Numbered from the stretch's first letter, positions 18,919 to 30,215 are shown. The stretch: DNA of 61,660 nt from Roseobacter sp. (GCA_024636495.1 JAGXGZ010000059.1:1-61660); one strand, 5' to 3'. The notes: a model not told the origin generated them from the letters alone. Numbers and translations: made by a program.

Positions 18919-19515
18919 CTAGCGATCAGTCGCACACGGCGCACCAGCCGCTGCCCATAGGTTCAACGCAACGATCATGTCATCAAGCGTGCCCGGCGGT
19001 TCAGCCCGATCCGCGCCAGGTGCAAACCCCCAAGCCACAAAAGGCGAGGTTTCAAGATGCGAGGCCAGCTCCTCCACAGCGAACCCGTCGTTGGTGTCGG
19101 GGTCAGCCAATTGCGCGCAGACCTCACCGCTTGTCTTGCCAAGCCATGCCAGCTCTGTCGGGGGCACCCGCCATGCGTCGTCTATCATCGGGGGGGCATG
19201 GGGTGTGGCGTTGTCCGATTGCGCCGAAATGTGACAGGTGCGACAGGCCATTGTTTCAGCGCCGACACGACTTTCACCCGCCTGAACATGCATGCCGTGC
19301 ACCGCATCCATGCCGTATGTCAGCCCGTTCCACATCGGCACACCTGCATCACCGACATGGCAGTTCGTGCAGCGCGGATGCGACGTTACCGCAAAGATTT
19401 CATCCCACGCGGCAAGGCCGTCTTCACGGCTGGGTGCGTCCTGTGCGGCGACGGGTCCGACCAGACACAAGCCTGTAATCAAGGCGGGGACCAAGGCGAA
19501 GATCAGCGCCCTCAT
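18919..19515 (-). CDS. Periplasmic dihaem cytochrome c partner of the molybdo-enzyme
   Basis: 198-residue protein with a Sec signal peptide (hydrophobic stretch to VAAQ at about residue 25). It has two haem-binding CXXCH motifs, Cys49-Thr-Asn-Cys52-His53 and Cys91-Arg-Thr-Cys94-His95. It is the last gene of the iorA-iorB-like operon and overlaps the large-subunit gene in ATGA. It probably accepts electrons from the iron-sulfur subunit in the periplasm and passes them to the respiratory chain. Confidence 0.85.
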   Translation of the reverse strand: MRALIFALVPALITGLCLVGPVAAQDAPSREDGLAAWDEIFAVTSHPRCTNCHVGDAGVPMWNGLTYGMDAVHGMHVQAGESRVGAETMACRTCHISAQSDNATPHAPPMIDDAWRVPPTELAWLGKTSGEVCAQLADPDTNDGFAVEELASHLETSPFVAWGFAPGADRAEPPGTLDDMIVALNLWAAAGAPCATDR

Positions 19516-21752
19516 ACGAAGTCTATCGATTTGGACAACGGCAATTCGCGGATGCGTTTGCCAGTGGCCGCAAAAATGGCGTTTGCCAGCGCTGGAGCTG
19601 CAGGCGGCACGGCTGGCTCGCCAATTCCGCGCAGCTTCTCACCATTCTCAAGACCGCGCACGATGATTTCGGGCGTTTGATACAGGCGCATGCCCTCGTA
19701 GGCGTGAAAATTTTCTTGCTGCGCAACACCGTCTTTGTAGGTCAGTTCACAATTCATCGCATGCCCCAATCCAAAGATCACACCGCCCTGCACCTGCGCC
19801 TCGAAGTTGACCGGATCCAGAACCCGGCCCACGTCGGCGGCAACAAAGACCTTGTCGATACGAATGCCGTCGTCCGTATTTGTAACCTCGATCACCTCGG
19901 CGACGGGCACCCCAAAGGCAAGCGTAAAGGCCAGCCCGCGCCCCCGGTTCGGGCCGAGATCGCTGCCCCAACCAGACATCTCGCCAACGGCCTCCAGTAC
20001 CTTGCGCGAAGGATCGTGCCAGCACAGGCGCAACCGTTCAGCTAGCGGATCGACGCCAGCGGCATGGCACATCTCATCCATGAAACTTTCGTGCATGAAA
20101 CCGTTCCCCGACGCCCCGACCGACCGCCAAGAGCTGATCGGAACCATCGCAGGTGTGCGGAAGCCCGTGACACGATAGTTCGGAATATCGAACGGCTGAT
20201 CCCACGCGCCTGCGACAATCGCCACATCCGGGCCGATGGCGGGCTGGCCCAAACGGGCAAGCGACGATTCAGCAACTGACGGTGCCGCGATCGCCAGATC
20301 AAAGGCATCTACAGCGCCGTTTTTAATTATGCCCTTGGCGCGGGCCATGGCCAACGGGCGGGGAAAATCATGGGTAAAGTCTTCTTCGCGCTGCCAGATC
20401 ATCTTGATCGGGGTATCAGGCAATTGCATCGCAATTTCGACGGCTTGACCAATATAGTCGTCTTCCAGACGGCGACCAAAGCTGCCGCCTGACATCAACA
20501 CATGAACGTGGATATTGTCGGCATCCATGCCCGTCAGCTTGGCCATATTGGCCTGCACAAAGCGCGGGATTTGTGTGCCGGTCCAGATATCAAGGCGCGT
20601 TTCGGTCATCTTGACCACCACGCTCATCGGCTCAAGCGGGGCATGGGCAAGATAGGGGATGCGGTATTCCGCCTCGATAACATCAGCGCCCTCAAGTGCT
20701 GCCACCACATCACCATCGTCCTTGAATTGGCTGTCTTGGTGATCATCGCTAAAGGATGCAGCGACAGCGGCGAACTGATCAGCCGTATCGCCAATATAGG
20801 GCGATGGTCCCCAATCGCAGGTTACTGCCTGTGCGGCCTGAAACGCCCGCCATGTGTTGTCGGCCACTACCGCGACGCCGCCGTTGATCGGCAGCACGGC
20901 CTGAACACCGCGCATCTTGCGCGCGTCTTCTGCATCAAAACCGACCAGTTCCCCTCCAAGAGCAGGGTTTGTGCGCGTGGTAGCGTAAACCATCCCGTCC
21001 ATCACCATGTCGATACCGTAGATTTGCGTGCCGGTCGATTTGGCGACGATGTCAGTCCGTTTTTGCGGCTTGGTAAGATAGCGCCATTGTGACGGATCGC
21101 GTAGGGTAACGTCTTGGACCGGTTCGATATCAGCGGCCAGAACGGCCAGATCAAGGTATTCGATCTTAAGCCCGTCTGGTAAAACCACACAACCATTTTC
21201 GGTCTTCAGCTGATTGCGTGGCAAACCCGTTTGCTGCATTGCCGCGCGGATCAAGGTTTCGCGCGCAACAGCTCCTGCCATCCGCAAGCGGTCGTAAAGA
21301 TCAGGCACGGTCGAGGAGCCGCCGGTGATATGCAACCCCATCAGCTTGCCCATGACATCCGCAGCACCGCGCCCGGTTCGCGCCAGCAACGTATCCGAGG
21401 TGGCCGCTATTGGCATCGATTCGGCGCCAACAACGCCGTTATAGTAGATTGCGCTTGCGGGCCCCGAGATCAGCGTTGCGGTGGCGGGATCAATGTCCAG
21501 TTCCTCGGCGATCAGATGCGCCTGCATCGACCATGCCCCCTGCCCGACATCTGCACGCGGCGTGATCAAAGTGATGCCCTGCGCGTCAATCTTTACGTAA
21601 GGTGTGATGGCGGTTTCGCCCATTTTCAGATCTGCAAGCAAAGGGTTGGTCCCGTCTCGCTTGTAAAGATAGGTGCCAAAGGCGACCCCACCCGCAATGG
21701 CGGCCGACCCGATCAGAAAGCTGCGTCGGGCGATGGTTTTCACACGTCCCAT
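19512..21752 (-). CDS. Molybdopterin-binding large subunit, xanthine dehydrogenase family (IorB/aldehyde oxidase type)
   Basis: 746-residue catalytic subunit of a molybdenum hydroxylase. A twin-arginine signal (ARRSFLIGSAAIAGGVAFG) marks Tat export with the bound iron-sulfur subunit. GQGAWSMQ, the SGGSFGRRLEDDY motif and the C-terminal GIGEPAVPPAAPALANAI with the active-site Glu (GEPAVPP) are typical of isoquinoline 1-oxidoreductase beta-type subunits. It oxidises an N-heterocycle or aldehyde using water; the substrate is not evident. The start lies one base past the stop of the small-subunit gene, in a tight three-gene operon. Confidence 0.9.
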   Translation of the reverse strand: MGRVKTIARRSFLIGSAAIAGGVAFGTYLYKRDGTNPLLADLKMGETAITPYVKIDAQGITLITPRADVGQGAWSMQAHLIAEELDIDPATATLISGPASAIYYNGVVGAESMPIAATSDTLLARTGRGAADVMGKLMGLHITGGSSTVPDLYDRLRMAGAVARETLIRAAMQQTGLPRNQLKTENGCVVLPDGLKIEYLDLAVLAADIEPVQDVTLRDPSQWRYLTKPQKRTDIVAKSTGTQIYGIDMVMDGMVYATTRTNPALGGELVGFDAEDARKMRGVQAVLPINGGVAVVADNTWRAFQAAQAVTCDWGPSPYIGDTADQFAAVAASFSDDHQDSQFKDDGDVVAALEGADVIEAEYRIPYLAHAPLEPMSVVVKMTETRLDIWTGTQIPRFVQANMAKLTGMDADNIHVHVLMSGGSFGRRLEDDYIGQAVEIAMQLPDTPIKMIWQREEDFTHDFPRPLAMARAKGIIKNGAVDAFDLAIAAPSVAESSLARLGQPAIGPDVAIVAGAWDQPFDIPNYRVTGFRTPAMVPISSWRSVGASGNGFMHESFMDEMCHAAGVDPLAERLRLCWHDPSRKVLEAVGEMSGWGSDLGPNRGRGLAFTLAFGVPVAEVIEVTNTDDGIRIDKVFVAADVGRVLDPVNFEAQVQGGVIFGLGHAMNCELTYKDGVAQQENFHAYEGMRLYQTPEIIVRGLENGEKLRGIGEPAVPPAAPALANAIFAATGKRIRELPLSKSIDFV

Positions 21753-21753
21753 A

Positions 21754-22212
21754 TCAGACCCTTTTCAACTTGGACGATGCAGACTTGACCGCAGTGCGGA
21801 TGCGCGGGTAGCTGCCGCAACGACATAAATTACCGCTCATTGCCGCATCAATCTGGGCGTCCGTCGGATCGGGGTTGAGATCAAGAAACGATGCGGCCTG
21901 CATGATCTGGCCTGCCTGACAATATCCGCACTGGGCGACCTGAAGGTCGATCCATGCCTCTTGCACCGCATGCAGCGCTGATGGCGTACCAAGCCCTTCG
22001 ATGGTTGTAATGTCGCCCGAAACATCGCCTGCGGCCAGCTGACAAGACCGAACGGCGATCCCGTCCATATGAACGGTGCAGGCACCGCATTGCGCGATGC
22101 CGCAGCCGTATTTAGGCCCGGTGATCCCCAGCTCATCGCGCAAAACCCACAAAAGCGGCATGTCGTCTTCGACATCTACCTCATGGGTTTCGCCGTTTAC
22201 GGTCAGCTTCAT
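21754..22212 (-). CDS. (2Fe-2S) small subunit of molybdenum hydroxylase (IorA type)
   Basis: 152-residue iron-sulfur subunit. The plant-ferredoxin-type cluster ligands are Cys37, Cys42, Cys45 and Cys57 (CGIAQCGAC and SCQL). The second cluster uses Cys95, Cys98, Cys130 and Cys132 (CGYC and CRC). It carries electrons from the molybdenum centre. There is no FAD subunit in the operon; a dihaem cytochrome c follows instead. Confidence 0.92.
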   Translation of the reverse strand: MKLTVNGETHEVDVEDDMPLLWVLRDELGITGPKYGCGIAQCGACTVHMDGIAVRSCQLAAGDVSGDITTIEGLGTPSALHAVQEAWIDLQVAQCGYCQAGQIMQAASFLDLNPDPTDAQIDAAMSGNLCRCGSYPRIRTAVKSASSKLKRV

Positions 22213-22330
22213 TGAAAATCTCCCGGACTTATCAAAGGCAAGGTATCACGTGGTCGCGGCACGTAAAGATACTGCCAATAGACGCAAAAGCTATCCTTGC
22301 GTCAACTTTATCCGTCGAAGCGAGGGCCCT

Positions 22331-22372
22331 TAGAAACGAAAGGCACCGCCGCCAGAATTGGCCGCGGTGCCT
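22331..22372 (-). terminator. Rho-independent terminator after frmA
   Basis: Stem of 9 bp (22341-22349 with 22364-22372, AGGCACCGC/GCGGTGCCT) with further pairing in the loop. On the minus strand it lies about 22 bases beyond the stop of the alcohol dehydrogenase gene and is followed by TTTCGTTTC. Confidence 0.7.
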
Positions 22373-22394
22373 GCAAACACACTGTTAAGAGGGA

Positions 22395-23510
<1,116 letters not shown>

Positions 23511-23582
23511 CGGGGGCATCCTTTTTCTGTTTGTCGTAAAAGGTCGAAGATAGAGGTTGTTGTCAAGTATAGAGCCGGGTTT

Positions 23583-23613
23583 GGGGGCCAGCCCCCACGG
23601 CCGCGAAGCGGCC
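23583..23613. repeat. Double-hairpin REP-like element
   Basis: Two GC-rich hairpins lie back to back in the gap between the amidohydrolase and frmA: GGGGGC-CA-GCCCCC at 23583-23596 and GGCCGC-GAA-GCGGCC at 23599-23613. They are followed by a CCCCCGGGATTTT tail. From memory, similar pairs recur between genes in Rhodobacteraceae genomes, so it may be a repeated extragenic element, possibly serving as the terminator of the amidohydrolase transcript. Confidence 0.6.
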
Positions 23614-23652
23614 TCTCCCCCGGGATTTTGATCCATTTGGAATTAACAGCCC

Positions 23653-25326
23653 TTATGGGGCCTCAAACGTGATGCGACCGTTGCAGATGGTCACGCGGGC
23701 AAAGGCGTCGGTAATCCGGGACGGTTCAAGACTGGTCAGGTCATGTGACAGCACGACCACATCCGCAAGCAGGCCCACGGCAAGGCGGCCCTTTTGGTGG
23801 TCACGAAATTCAACCCACGCATTATCGCGGGTATAGCTGGCCAGCGTCTGCATCAAGGTTTGGGTTTGATCGACCCAAGGCGTTCCCAGATCAAGCGGGG
23901 CCATTGCAGCTTTAAGACTGGTCATCACCTCGACCCCGATGACGGGCCAATCGGTGCTGAAGATCACCGGCGCGCCGGTGTCGCGAATTTGGGTCCAAGG
24001 ATAAGCCGTAGGGATTTGGTGGTCATGCAGATATTTCACAACGCCCGTCGGAGGGAAGATGCCGCCAAAAGGCGCATGACCCGGCTGGATCGACGCCACA
24101 GCCCCCAAAGCCGCGATACGTCCAATGTCATCCGGATGCACAGTCTCAAGATGCTCTATCCGGTGGCGGCTGTCGCGCTTGCCGTTGTGTTCGAGCGCAG
24201 CCTGATAGGCGTCAAGCGTGCGCTGCACACCAGCGTCGCCAATGGCGTGCACCGCAATTTGCAGCCCCATCGCATCAATGCGCGTGCAGGCCGCATTGAA
24301 ATGATCGGCACTAAACACCGGATCGCCTAGCGTATCGTCGGTACCGGGATATGGCTGTAACATCAGCGCCGTTTGCCCTTCGATGACCCCGTCAACGAAC
24401 ATCTTGACGGTCCCGGAATATACCATATCGCCCGCGTAACGCATGTGCATCTCGGCGGCCTCTGATAAACGATCAAGCGGATCTTCCGGTCTTAGGTGAA
24501 AAGGGATCGAAGTGCGACACAGCAAAGTGCCTTCGGCTTCCATCTCGGAAAGCAGTTCGAGCTGATAAAAGTTGCCATCCATGCAGTGCAGGCCCGTTAT
24601 GCCTTGTGCTGCGCAATGCTGCATGCCGCGTGCAAGGGCCGCTTTGTCTTGGGCGCGGTCCTGTGGGCTTGGGGTCGGTTCCGGGTTCTTGCCAGAGATC
24701 AAGCCAGCCAAATCACGTCCGCCGTGGCGTGTGAGTGCGAGAACTGCTGCATAGGCACCGGGTTCGCGCAGCTCCCCGCTGGCTAAACCGTCATTGCCCA
24801 TCACAATCTCGCAGCCCGCCGGAGTATCGCCGCCACGCTCAATACCGGCCAGTTTCAGGGCGGCGGTGTTCGCCCAAACGGTGTGATGGTCCGGTGCAAA
24901 CATCGCAAAAGGGCGGTCAGGGCAAACCCGGTCAAGGTCTTGCCGCGTTGGTGTCTTGTCGGGATGCAAGATCGCGTAATCAGCCTGCACCGCAAAAACG
25001 ACCGCGTCATCGGGATTGGCGGCGGCATAAGGGGCCACGGCAGCGCCCAGCGCCTCAATCCCCTCTACGCCGTGCAGATCAAGATATCCCAACTCGACCG
25101 AACCGCAAAACACATGCACATGGCTGTCGATAAAACCCGGCATAACGGTGGCGTTTGCCGCGTCAATGATGCGCGTCTTCGAACCCGCCAGCGCGCGTAT
25201 TTCGGCGTCTGTGCCCAAAGCAACAATCTTGTTGTCCGCGATGGCAAGCGCGCTGGCACCCGTCGTCGCGGGGTCAAAGGTGATCAGCGCACCGTTCAAA
25301 ATGATAATATCGGGGGTCCGGGACAT
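23653..25326 (-). CDS. Amidohydrolase of the YtcJ family
   Basis: 557-residue metal-dependent hydrolase with a TIM-barrel core. Metal-binding motif PGFIDSHVHVFC lies near residue 65; later ligands are expected in IAVHAIGD, HRIEHLE and FSTDWPV. The YtcJ family includes N-substituted formamide deformylase and other amide hydrolases. The ATG at 25326 begins the typical MSRTPDIIILNGALITFD strand; an upstream start at 25407 overlaps the pcaQ coding end and is unlikely. It is on the same strand as frmA but separated by hairpins. The substrate is unknown. Confidence 0.85.
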   Translation of the reverse strand: MSRTPDIIILNGALITFDPATTGASALAIADNKIVALGTDAEIRALAGSKTRIIDAANATVMPGFIDSHVHVFCGSVELGYLDLHGVEGIEALGAAVAPYAAANPDDAVVFAVQADYAILHPDKTPTRQDLDRVCPDRPFAMFAPDHHTVWANTAALKLAGIERGGDTPAGCEIVMGNDGLASGELREPGAYAAVLALTRHGGRDLAGLISGKNPEPTPSPQDRAQDKAALARGMQHCAAQGITGLHCMDGNFYQLELLSEMEAEGTLLCRTSIPFHLRPEDPLDRLSEAAEMHMRYAGDMVYSGTVKMFVDGVIEGQTALMLQPYPGTDDTLGDPVFSADHFNAACTRIDAMGLQIAVHAIGDAGVQRTLDAYQAALEHNGKRDSRHRIEHLETVHPDDIGRIAALGAVASIQPGHAPFGGIFPPTGVVKYLHDHQIPTAYPWTQIRDTGAPVIFSTDWPVIGVEVMTSLKAAMAPLDLGTPWVDQTQTLMQTLASYTRDNAWVEFRDHQKGRLAVGLLADVVVLSHDLTSLEPSRITDAFARVTICNGRITFEAP

Positions 25327-25403
25327 GGGCGCGGTCTTTCGTTGGGGCAAAGGTATTTCGTAGGCTATCGCCAACGCGACGCGCACTGCAAGCCAATCTG
25401 CGG

Positions 25404-26303
25404 TCAATCGCCAACCGCATGCCGGAGGGCGCGGATCATCGCGGCAAGTTCAGCGCTTTGTGGGGCCGAGGCGCGCAGGCTTATGCCCACCGGACCTGCC
25501 ATCATTGGTGCGTTCAACGGCACGGCGCGCAAGCTGCCGTTCGCCAACTCTTCGGCGACCACGCCCCTTGAAATGAACCAGATGGCATCGGTTTCACGCA
25601 GAACCTGCCGCCCGAACGCAAGCGATACCGTTTCGAACGCAGGGGCGATGTCATCCGCGCCCAGACTGCGTAGATAGGACCGCACCAATGGGCCGATAAC
25701 AGCGCCGGGCGGCGGCAAGATCAACGCAAAGCGTTCTAGATCGCGCGCCTCAAGACGGTCGCCCCACGGGTGGTCTGCGCGCACCACTGCGACAACATCT
25801 TCGGTATAAAGCTGCCGAAAGCTAAGCCCCTCCATCCGGTCGGCCTCGGCCATGCGCCCCACGACCAGATCAAGCCGCCCTTCGCGCAATTGCGACAGCA
25901 GCAACCAGTTCGGCCCGGTTGAGACCCGGACCAGACATTGCGGATGGTCCTCGCGGAACCGGACTGCAGCACTTGGCACAAGCCTTGTTGCTGCTGTGGG
26001 CAACGTGCCAATCGCAAGCCGCGTTTGCGCCTGTCCCATCCCTGGTCGGGTCGCGTGCCCAAGCGTCGCCATCGCAGAGCCTGCCAGTTTCTGAAACTCC
26101 TGCCCTGCCCTGTTCAGGCTTAGCCGCCGCGCTGTGCGGTCAAACAGCTGCTGACCAATAATATTTTCAAGCTCGCGCAGGGTTTTAGAGACAGCAGGCT
26201 GGCTGACACCCAACTGATCCGCCGCCGCCACGATAGATCCGGCTTGGGCAATATCAAGAAAGGTGGAAATATGGCGCAAGCGCAACCGGGGATCGATTAT
26301 CAT
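25404..26303 (-). CDS. pcaQ: LysR-type activator of protocatechuate genes (PcaQ)
   Basis: 299-residue LysR-type regulator. The N-terminus MIIDPRLRLRHISTFLDIA and the helix-turn-helix GVSQPAVSKTLRELE are characteristic of PcaQ. The effector domain follows from about residue 95. In Agrobacterium and Sinorhizobium PcaQ activates pcaDCHGB in response to beta-carboxy-cis,cis-muconate or its lactone. Here it is divergent from pcaC with about 90 bases between starts. The ATG at 26303 was chosen by homology; an ATG two codons upstream (26309) is equally possible, and both lie in the predicted operator. Confidence 0.85.
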   Translation of the reverse strand: MIIDPRLRLRHISTFLDIAQAGSIVAAADQLGVSQPAVSKTLRELENIIGQQLFDRTARRLSLNRAGQEFQKLAGSAMATLGHATRPGMGQAQTRLAIGTLPTAATRLVPSAAVRFREDHPQCLVRVSTGPNWLLLSQLREGRLDLVVGRMAEADRMEGLSFRQLYTEDVVAVVRADHPWGDRLEARDLERFALILPPPGAVIGPLVRSYLRSLGADDIAPAFETVSLAFGRQVLRETDAIWFISRGVVAEELANGSLRAVPLNAPMMAGPVGISLRASAPQSAELAAMIRALRHAVGD

Positions 26304-26317
26304 AACCATGAGGTTAT
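26302..26317. promoter_or_regulatory. Predicted PcaQ box
   Basis: Perfect dyad ATAACC-N4-GGTTAT, one base off the published rhizobial PcaQ motif ATAACC-N4-GGTTAA (recalled from the literature). It lies about 77-92 bases before the pcaC start, a usual place for a LysR activator site, and overlaps the proposed pcaQ start codon, which would allow autoregulation. Confidence 0.75.
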
Positions 26318-26393
26318 ATAAATTGCTCGACTTCTCAATATCTTTATCGATCCTGTTATGGGAAAAGCGGGCCAAAGCGAAAGGGAGCGTCGC

Positions 26394-27501
<1,108 letters not shown>

Positions 27502-27502
<1 letters not shown>

Positions 27503-28107
27503 TGCAAGAGTTGAACCACCTGAAAGAAAGCCCCTCGCAGACCGCAGGGCCTTACGTCCATATCGGCTGCGTGCCGAATTTCTGCGATATTACAGGCGTT
27601 TACCCCCATGATCTGGGCGACACGATGGTCAACGCCGACACCCGTGGCGAACGGATCACGGTCAAGGGCGTCGTCTATGATGGTACCGGCACCCCGCTTA
27701 AGGATGCGATGGTCGAGATTTGGCAGGCCGATGCCGATGGGATCTATCCGGGCAATGATCCACGCGGGGCCGCTGACCCTAACTTTACAGGCTGGGGGCG
27801 CAAGGCGGGGGATTATGACACTGGCGAATGGGCGTTTGACACGATCCGCCCCGGTGCTGTGCCCTTTCCCGACGGGCGGATGATGGCACCGCATATCAGC
27901 TTTTGGATCGTGGCGCGCGGGATCAACATTGGCTTGCAAACCCGCATGTATTTCCCCGACGCCGACAACAGCACCGACCCGCTGCTGATACGGCTTGAAC
28001 ATCAAAACCGCGTGCAGACCCTGATCGCGCAGAAGGACGGCGATGGCGTCTTTCGTTTTGATATTTATCTTCAGGGCGAGAAAGAAACGGTGTTCCTAGA
28101 TGTCTGA
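27502..28107 (+). CDS. pcaG: Protocatechuate 3,4-dioxygenase alpha subunit
   Basis: 201-residue structural partner of PcaH. It opens with the typical SPSQTAGPYVHIGC segment and carries the intradiol fold motif AMVEIWQADADGIYPG, but has no complete iron-ligand set (HISFWIVARG replaces the beta-subunit HIHF), as expected for the alpha subunit. An ATG overlapping the pcaH stop gives coupling. The 3' end overlaps the next gene by eight bases. Confidence 0.94.
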
Positions 28108-28936
28108 TCCTTGTATTTTATGTGTTGCCATCACCGGCAGCGTACCCACCAAAGCCGCCAATCCTGATGTGCCGATTTCGATCAACGAACAAGTCGAGAG
28201 CACGCAGGCGGCATTCGAGGCAGGGGCAAGCATCTGCCACGCCCATGTGCGCAACGACGATGAAACGCCGTCGTCCGACCCCGAGAAATTCGCCGCCCTC
28301 AAGGAAGGGCTTGAGAAGCATTGCCCCGGCATGATTATCCAGTTTTCGACCGGTGGCCGTTCCGGCGCGGGCAAGGCGCGCGGCGGCATGTTGTCCTTGC
28401 GCCCGGACATGGCATCGCTGTCAGTTGGGTCGAACAACTTTCCGACGCGTGTCTACGAGAACGCTCCCGACCTGGTGGAGTGGCTCGCCTCTGAAATGCG
28501 CACCTATGAAGTCGTGCCTGAAGTAGAAGCATTCGACCTAAGCCACATTCTGCAAGCCATCCAGCACCACAAGGATGGCAAGCTGTTCGGACGGCTTTAT
28601 GTGCAATTCGTCATGGGCGTGAAAAACGCGATGCCTGCCGACAAGACGGTGTTTGACTTCTATGTCGAACAGGTCAAAGCGCGGGCACCTGACGCGGCGT
28701 GGTGTGCGGCAGGGATCGGCCCCAACCAGATCGTGGTGAACGAATGGGCGATTGCGGCGGGCGGTCATACGCGCGCGGGGTTGGAAGACAACGTGCGCCT
28801 TGATCGCGACACGCTGGCCCCGTCGAATGCCGCGCTGATCAAACGCGCCGCTGATCTGTGCGAAAAATACGAACGCCCCGTCGCGAGCTGGCAACAGGCC
28901 CGCGAGATTTTGGGCCTGCGCCCTGTAACCGTCTAA
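28100..28936 (+). CDS. Beta-keto acid cleavage enzyme (BKACE, DUF849), probable beta-ketoadipate cleavage enzyme
   Basis: 278-residue DUF849 protein. The zinc site SICHAHVRND with His47 and His49 matches the 3-keto-5-aminohexanoate cleavage enzyme Kce. The family condenses a beta-keto acid with acetyl-CoA to give acetoacetate and a new acyl-CoA. Family-wide work has linked members in pca operons to beta-ketoadipate, giving succinyl-CoA plus acetoacetate and replacing PcaIJ. The eight-base overlap with pcaG supports that role here. An alternative beta-keto acid substrate cannot be excluded. Confidence 0.85.
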   Translation: MSDPCILCVAITGSVPTKAANPDVPISINEQVESTQAAFEAGASICHAHVRNDDETPSSDPEKFAALKEGLEKHCPGMIIQFSTGGRSGAGKARGGMLSLRPDMASLSVGSNNFPTRVYENAPDLVEWLASEMRTYEVVPEVEAFDLSHILQAIQHHKDGKLFGRLYVQFVMGVKNAMPADKTVFDFYVEQVKARAPDAAWCAAGIGPNQIVVNEWAIAAGGHTRAGLEDNVRLDRDTLAPSNAALIKRAADLCEKYERPVASWQQAREILGLRPVTV

Positions 28937-28942
28937 AACAGC

Positions 28943-28977
28943 CCTGCCCGCCGCGTCAGTTCAGACGCACGGGCAGG
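28943..28977. terminator. Bidirectional terminator between BKACE and P450
   Basis: Eight-base stem CCTGCCCG (28943-28950) / CGGGCAGG (28970-28977) between convergent genes, with inner CGTC/GACG pairing. It is followed by TTTAAC on the plus strand and preceded by AAACAG. It overlaps the last codons of the P450 gene. Confidence 0.6.
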
Positions 28978-30131
28978 TTTAACGGGCCACGAAATCCGAA
29001 CCCGGACCAGACGACGCTGGCGGGATCGACCAGTTCCATATTGGGAAACCGTTCAAACAGCATTGGCAACAACACCTTGCCCACCGTGTGGCGCGAGATA
29101 TGGATGCCCATGCAATGATGCGCCCCATTCCCGAACGACTGATGCGCAGTGGATTCACGAAACACATTGTAAAGATGCCCGTCCTCATAGACATCTTCAT
29201 CGTGGTTGGCCGAAGCCTGCACCGTCATCACCACATCGCCCTTGGGAATCGTGAACCCTCTGATTTCGGTGTCTTCAATCGCCACGCGCGAGCTGACCTG
29301 AATGGGCGCGACCCAGCGCACCCCTTCCTCGAATGCCGTAGCCCAATCACCGGTTGATTTCATTTGCTCAAGCTGGTCGGGGTTGGTCAGCAGACCGTAA
29401 AGGATTGTCAATAATGCATCACGTGGCTCGTTGATGCCGCCGCCAATCGCGATTTTGATGTTGGAAACGATCTGGCTCATCTCGATTGGGTCTTCTGCAT
29501 TTATCATCACCGACAAAGCAGACTGATCAGGGTTGGCTTTAAGGACCGTAACCATGCGGGCCAATTCTACGTTCATCTTAATGTTTGCTTTGGCCACGCG
29601 TTCGAACGGCTCATCTGCCCAGCCAAAGTTCCCTGCCCCGTCGATCAGCGCTTGCGACCAATGTTGCATGTCCGCGTCGGATGCATCGGGCAACCCCAAC
29701 ATTTCCGCGAGGATGCGCGCCGCAAGTGGGCCCGCGAGCATCGGAAACAGGTCAATCACCTCGTCGCGCGGCAGCCGGTCTAAATAGGCGTTGGCATGGC
29801 GTTCATAGGACGGCACCCAAATCGTCTTGATGTTGCGCGCCGAGAACGTCGGCACCATCGCCATGCGTTCACGCAAATGGGCATCGCCGTCCTTGCGCAT
29901 CAGCGTGTGTGCCTCGAACGCCTTTTCCATGGGGGTATTGGGGTCATTTGTGCTGAACAGCGCAGAATTGCCTTTGACGGCACGGGTATCTTCCGCCTTT
30001 GTGAGCAAGGTCCGCCCCAAAGATTTCACCCGCAACACGGGGCTTTCTGCCCGCAGGCGCGCATAAATCGAATAGGGATCGCGGGTGAGTTCGGAAAGCG
30101 TGATTGTCTCGTTCAACGGTGCAAATGGCAT
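28956..30131 (-). CDS. Cytochrome P450
   Basis: 391-residue bacterial soluble P450. The haem-thiolate motif is FGNGAHHCMG with Cys340 as ligand. The ExxR pair is Glu269-Arg272. The I-helix reads AIGGGINEPRD (about residues 228-238), so the usual acid-Thr pair for oxygen activation is replaced. A GGGAGGGG ribosome binding site precedes the ATG. No ferredoxin or reductase gene is nearby, so the redox partner is elsewhere. Its position next to the protocatechuate genes suggests action on an aromatic acid or ether, but this is inference; it is on the opposite strand and has its own promoter. Confidence 0.9.
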   Translation of the reverse strand: MPFAPLNETITLSELTRDPYSIYARLRAESPVLRVKSLGRTLLTKAEDTRAVKGNSALFSTNDPNTPMEKAFEAHTLMRKDGDAHLRERMAMVPTFSARNIKTIWVPSYERHANAYLDRLPRDEVIDLFPMLAGPLAARILAEMLGLPDASDADMQHWSQALIDGAGNFGWADEPFERVAKANIKMNVELARMVTVLKANPDQSALSVMINAEDPIEMSQIVSNIKIAIGGGINEPRDALLTILYGLLTNPDQLEQMKSTGDWATAFEEGVRWVAPIQVSSRVAIEDTEIRGFTIPKGDVVMTVQASANHDEDVYEDGHLYNVFRESTAHQSFGNGAHHCMGIHISRHTVGKVLLPMLFERFPNMELVDPASVVWSGFGFRGPLNLPVRLN

Positions 30132-30215
30132 TGATCCCCTCCCAAGGACACAAACACCTACAGTGTTCGACTATCGAACGATAAGAGGCATAAACGATTT
30201 AGGCAACGCCGATTT

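Noticed and set aside
23511..23636. Upstream extension of frmA ([15 protein letters not shown])
   Set aside because: It reads through the double-hairpin element and precedes the conserved N-terminus MKTRAAV.
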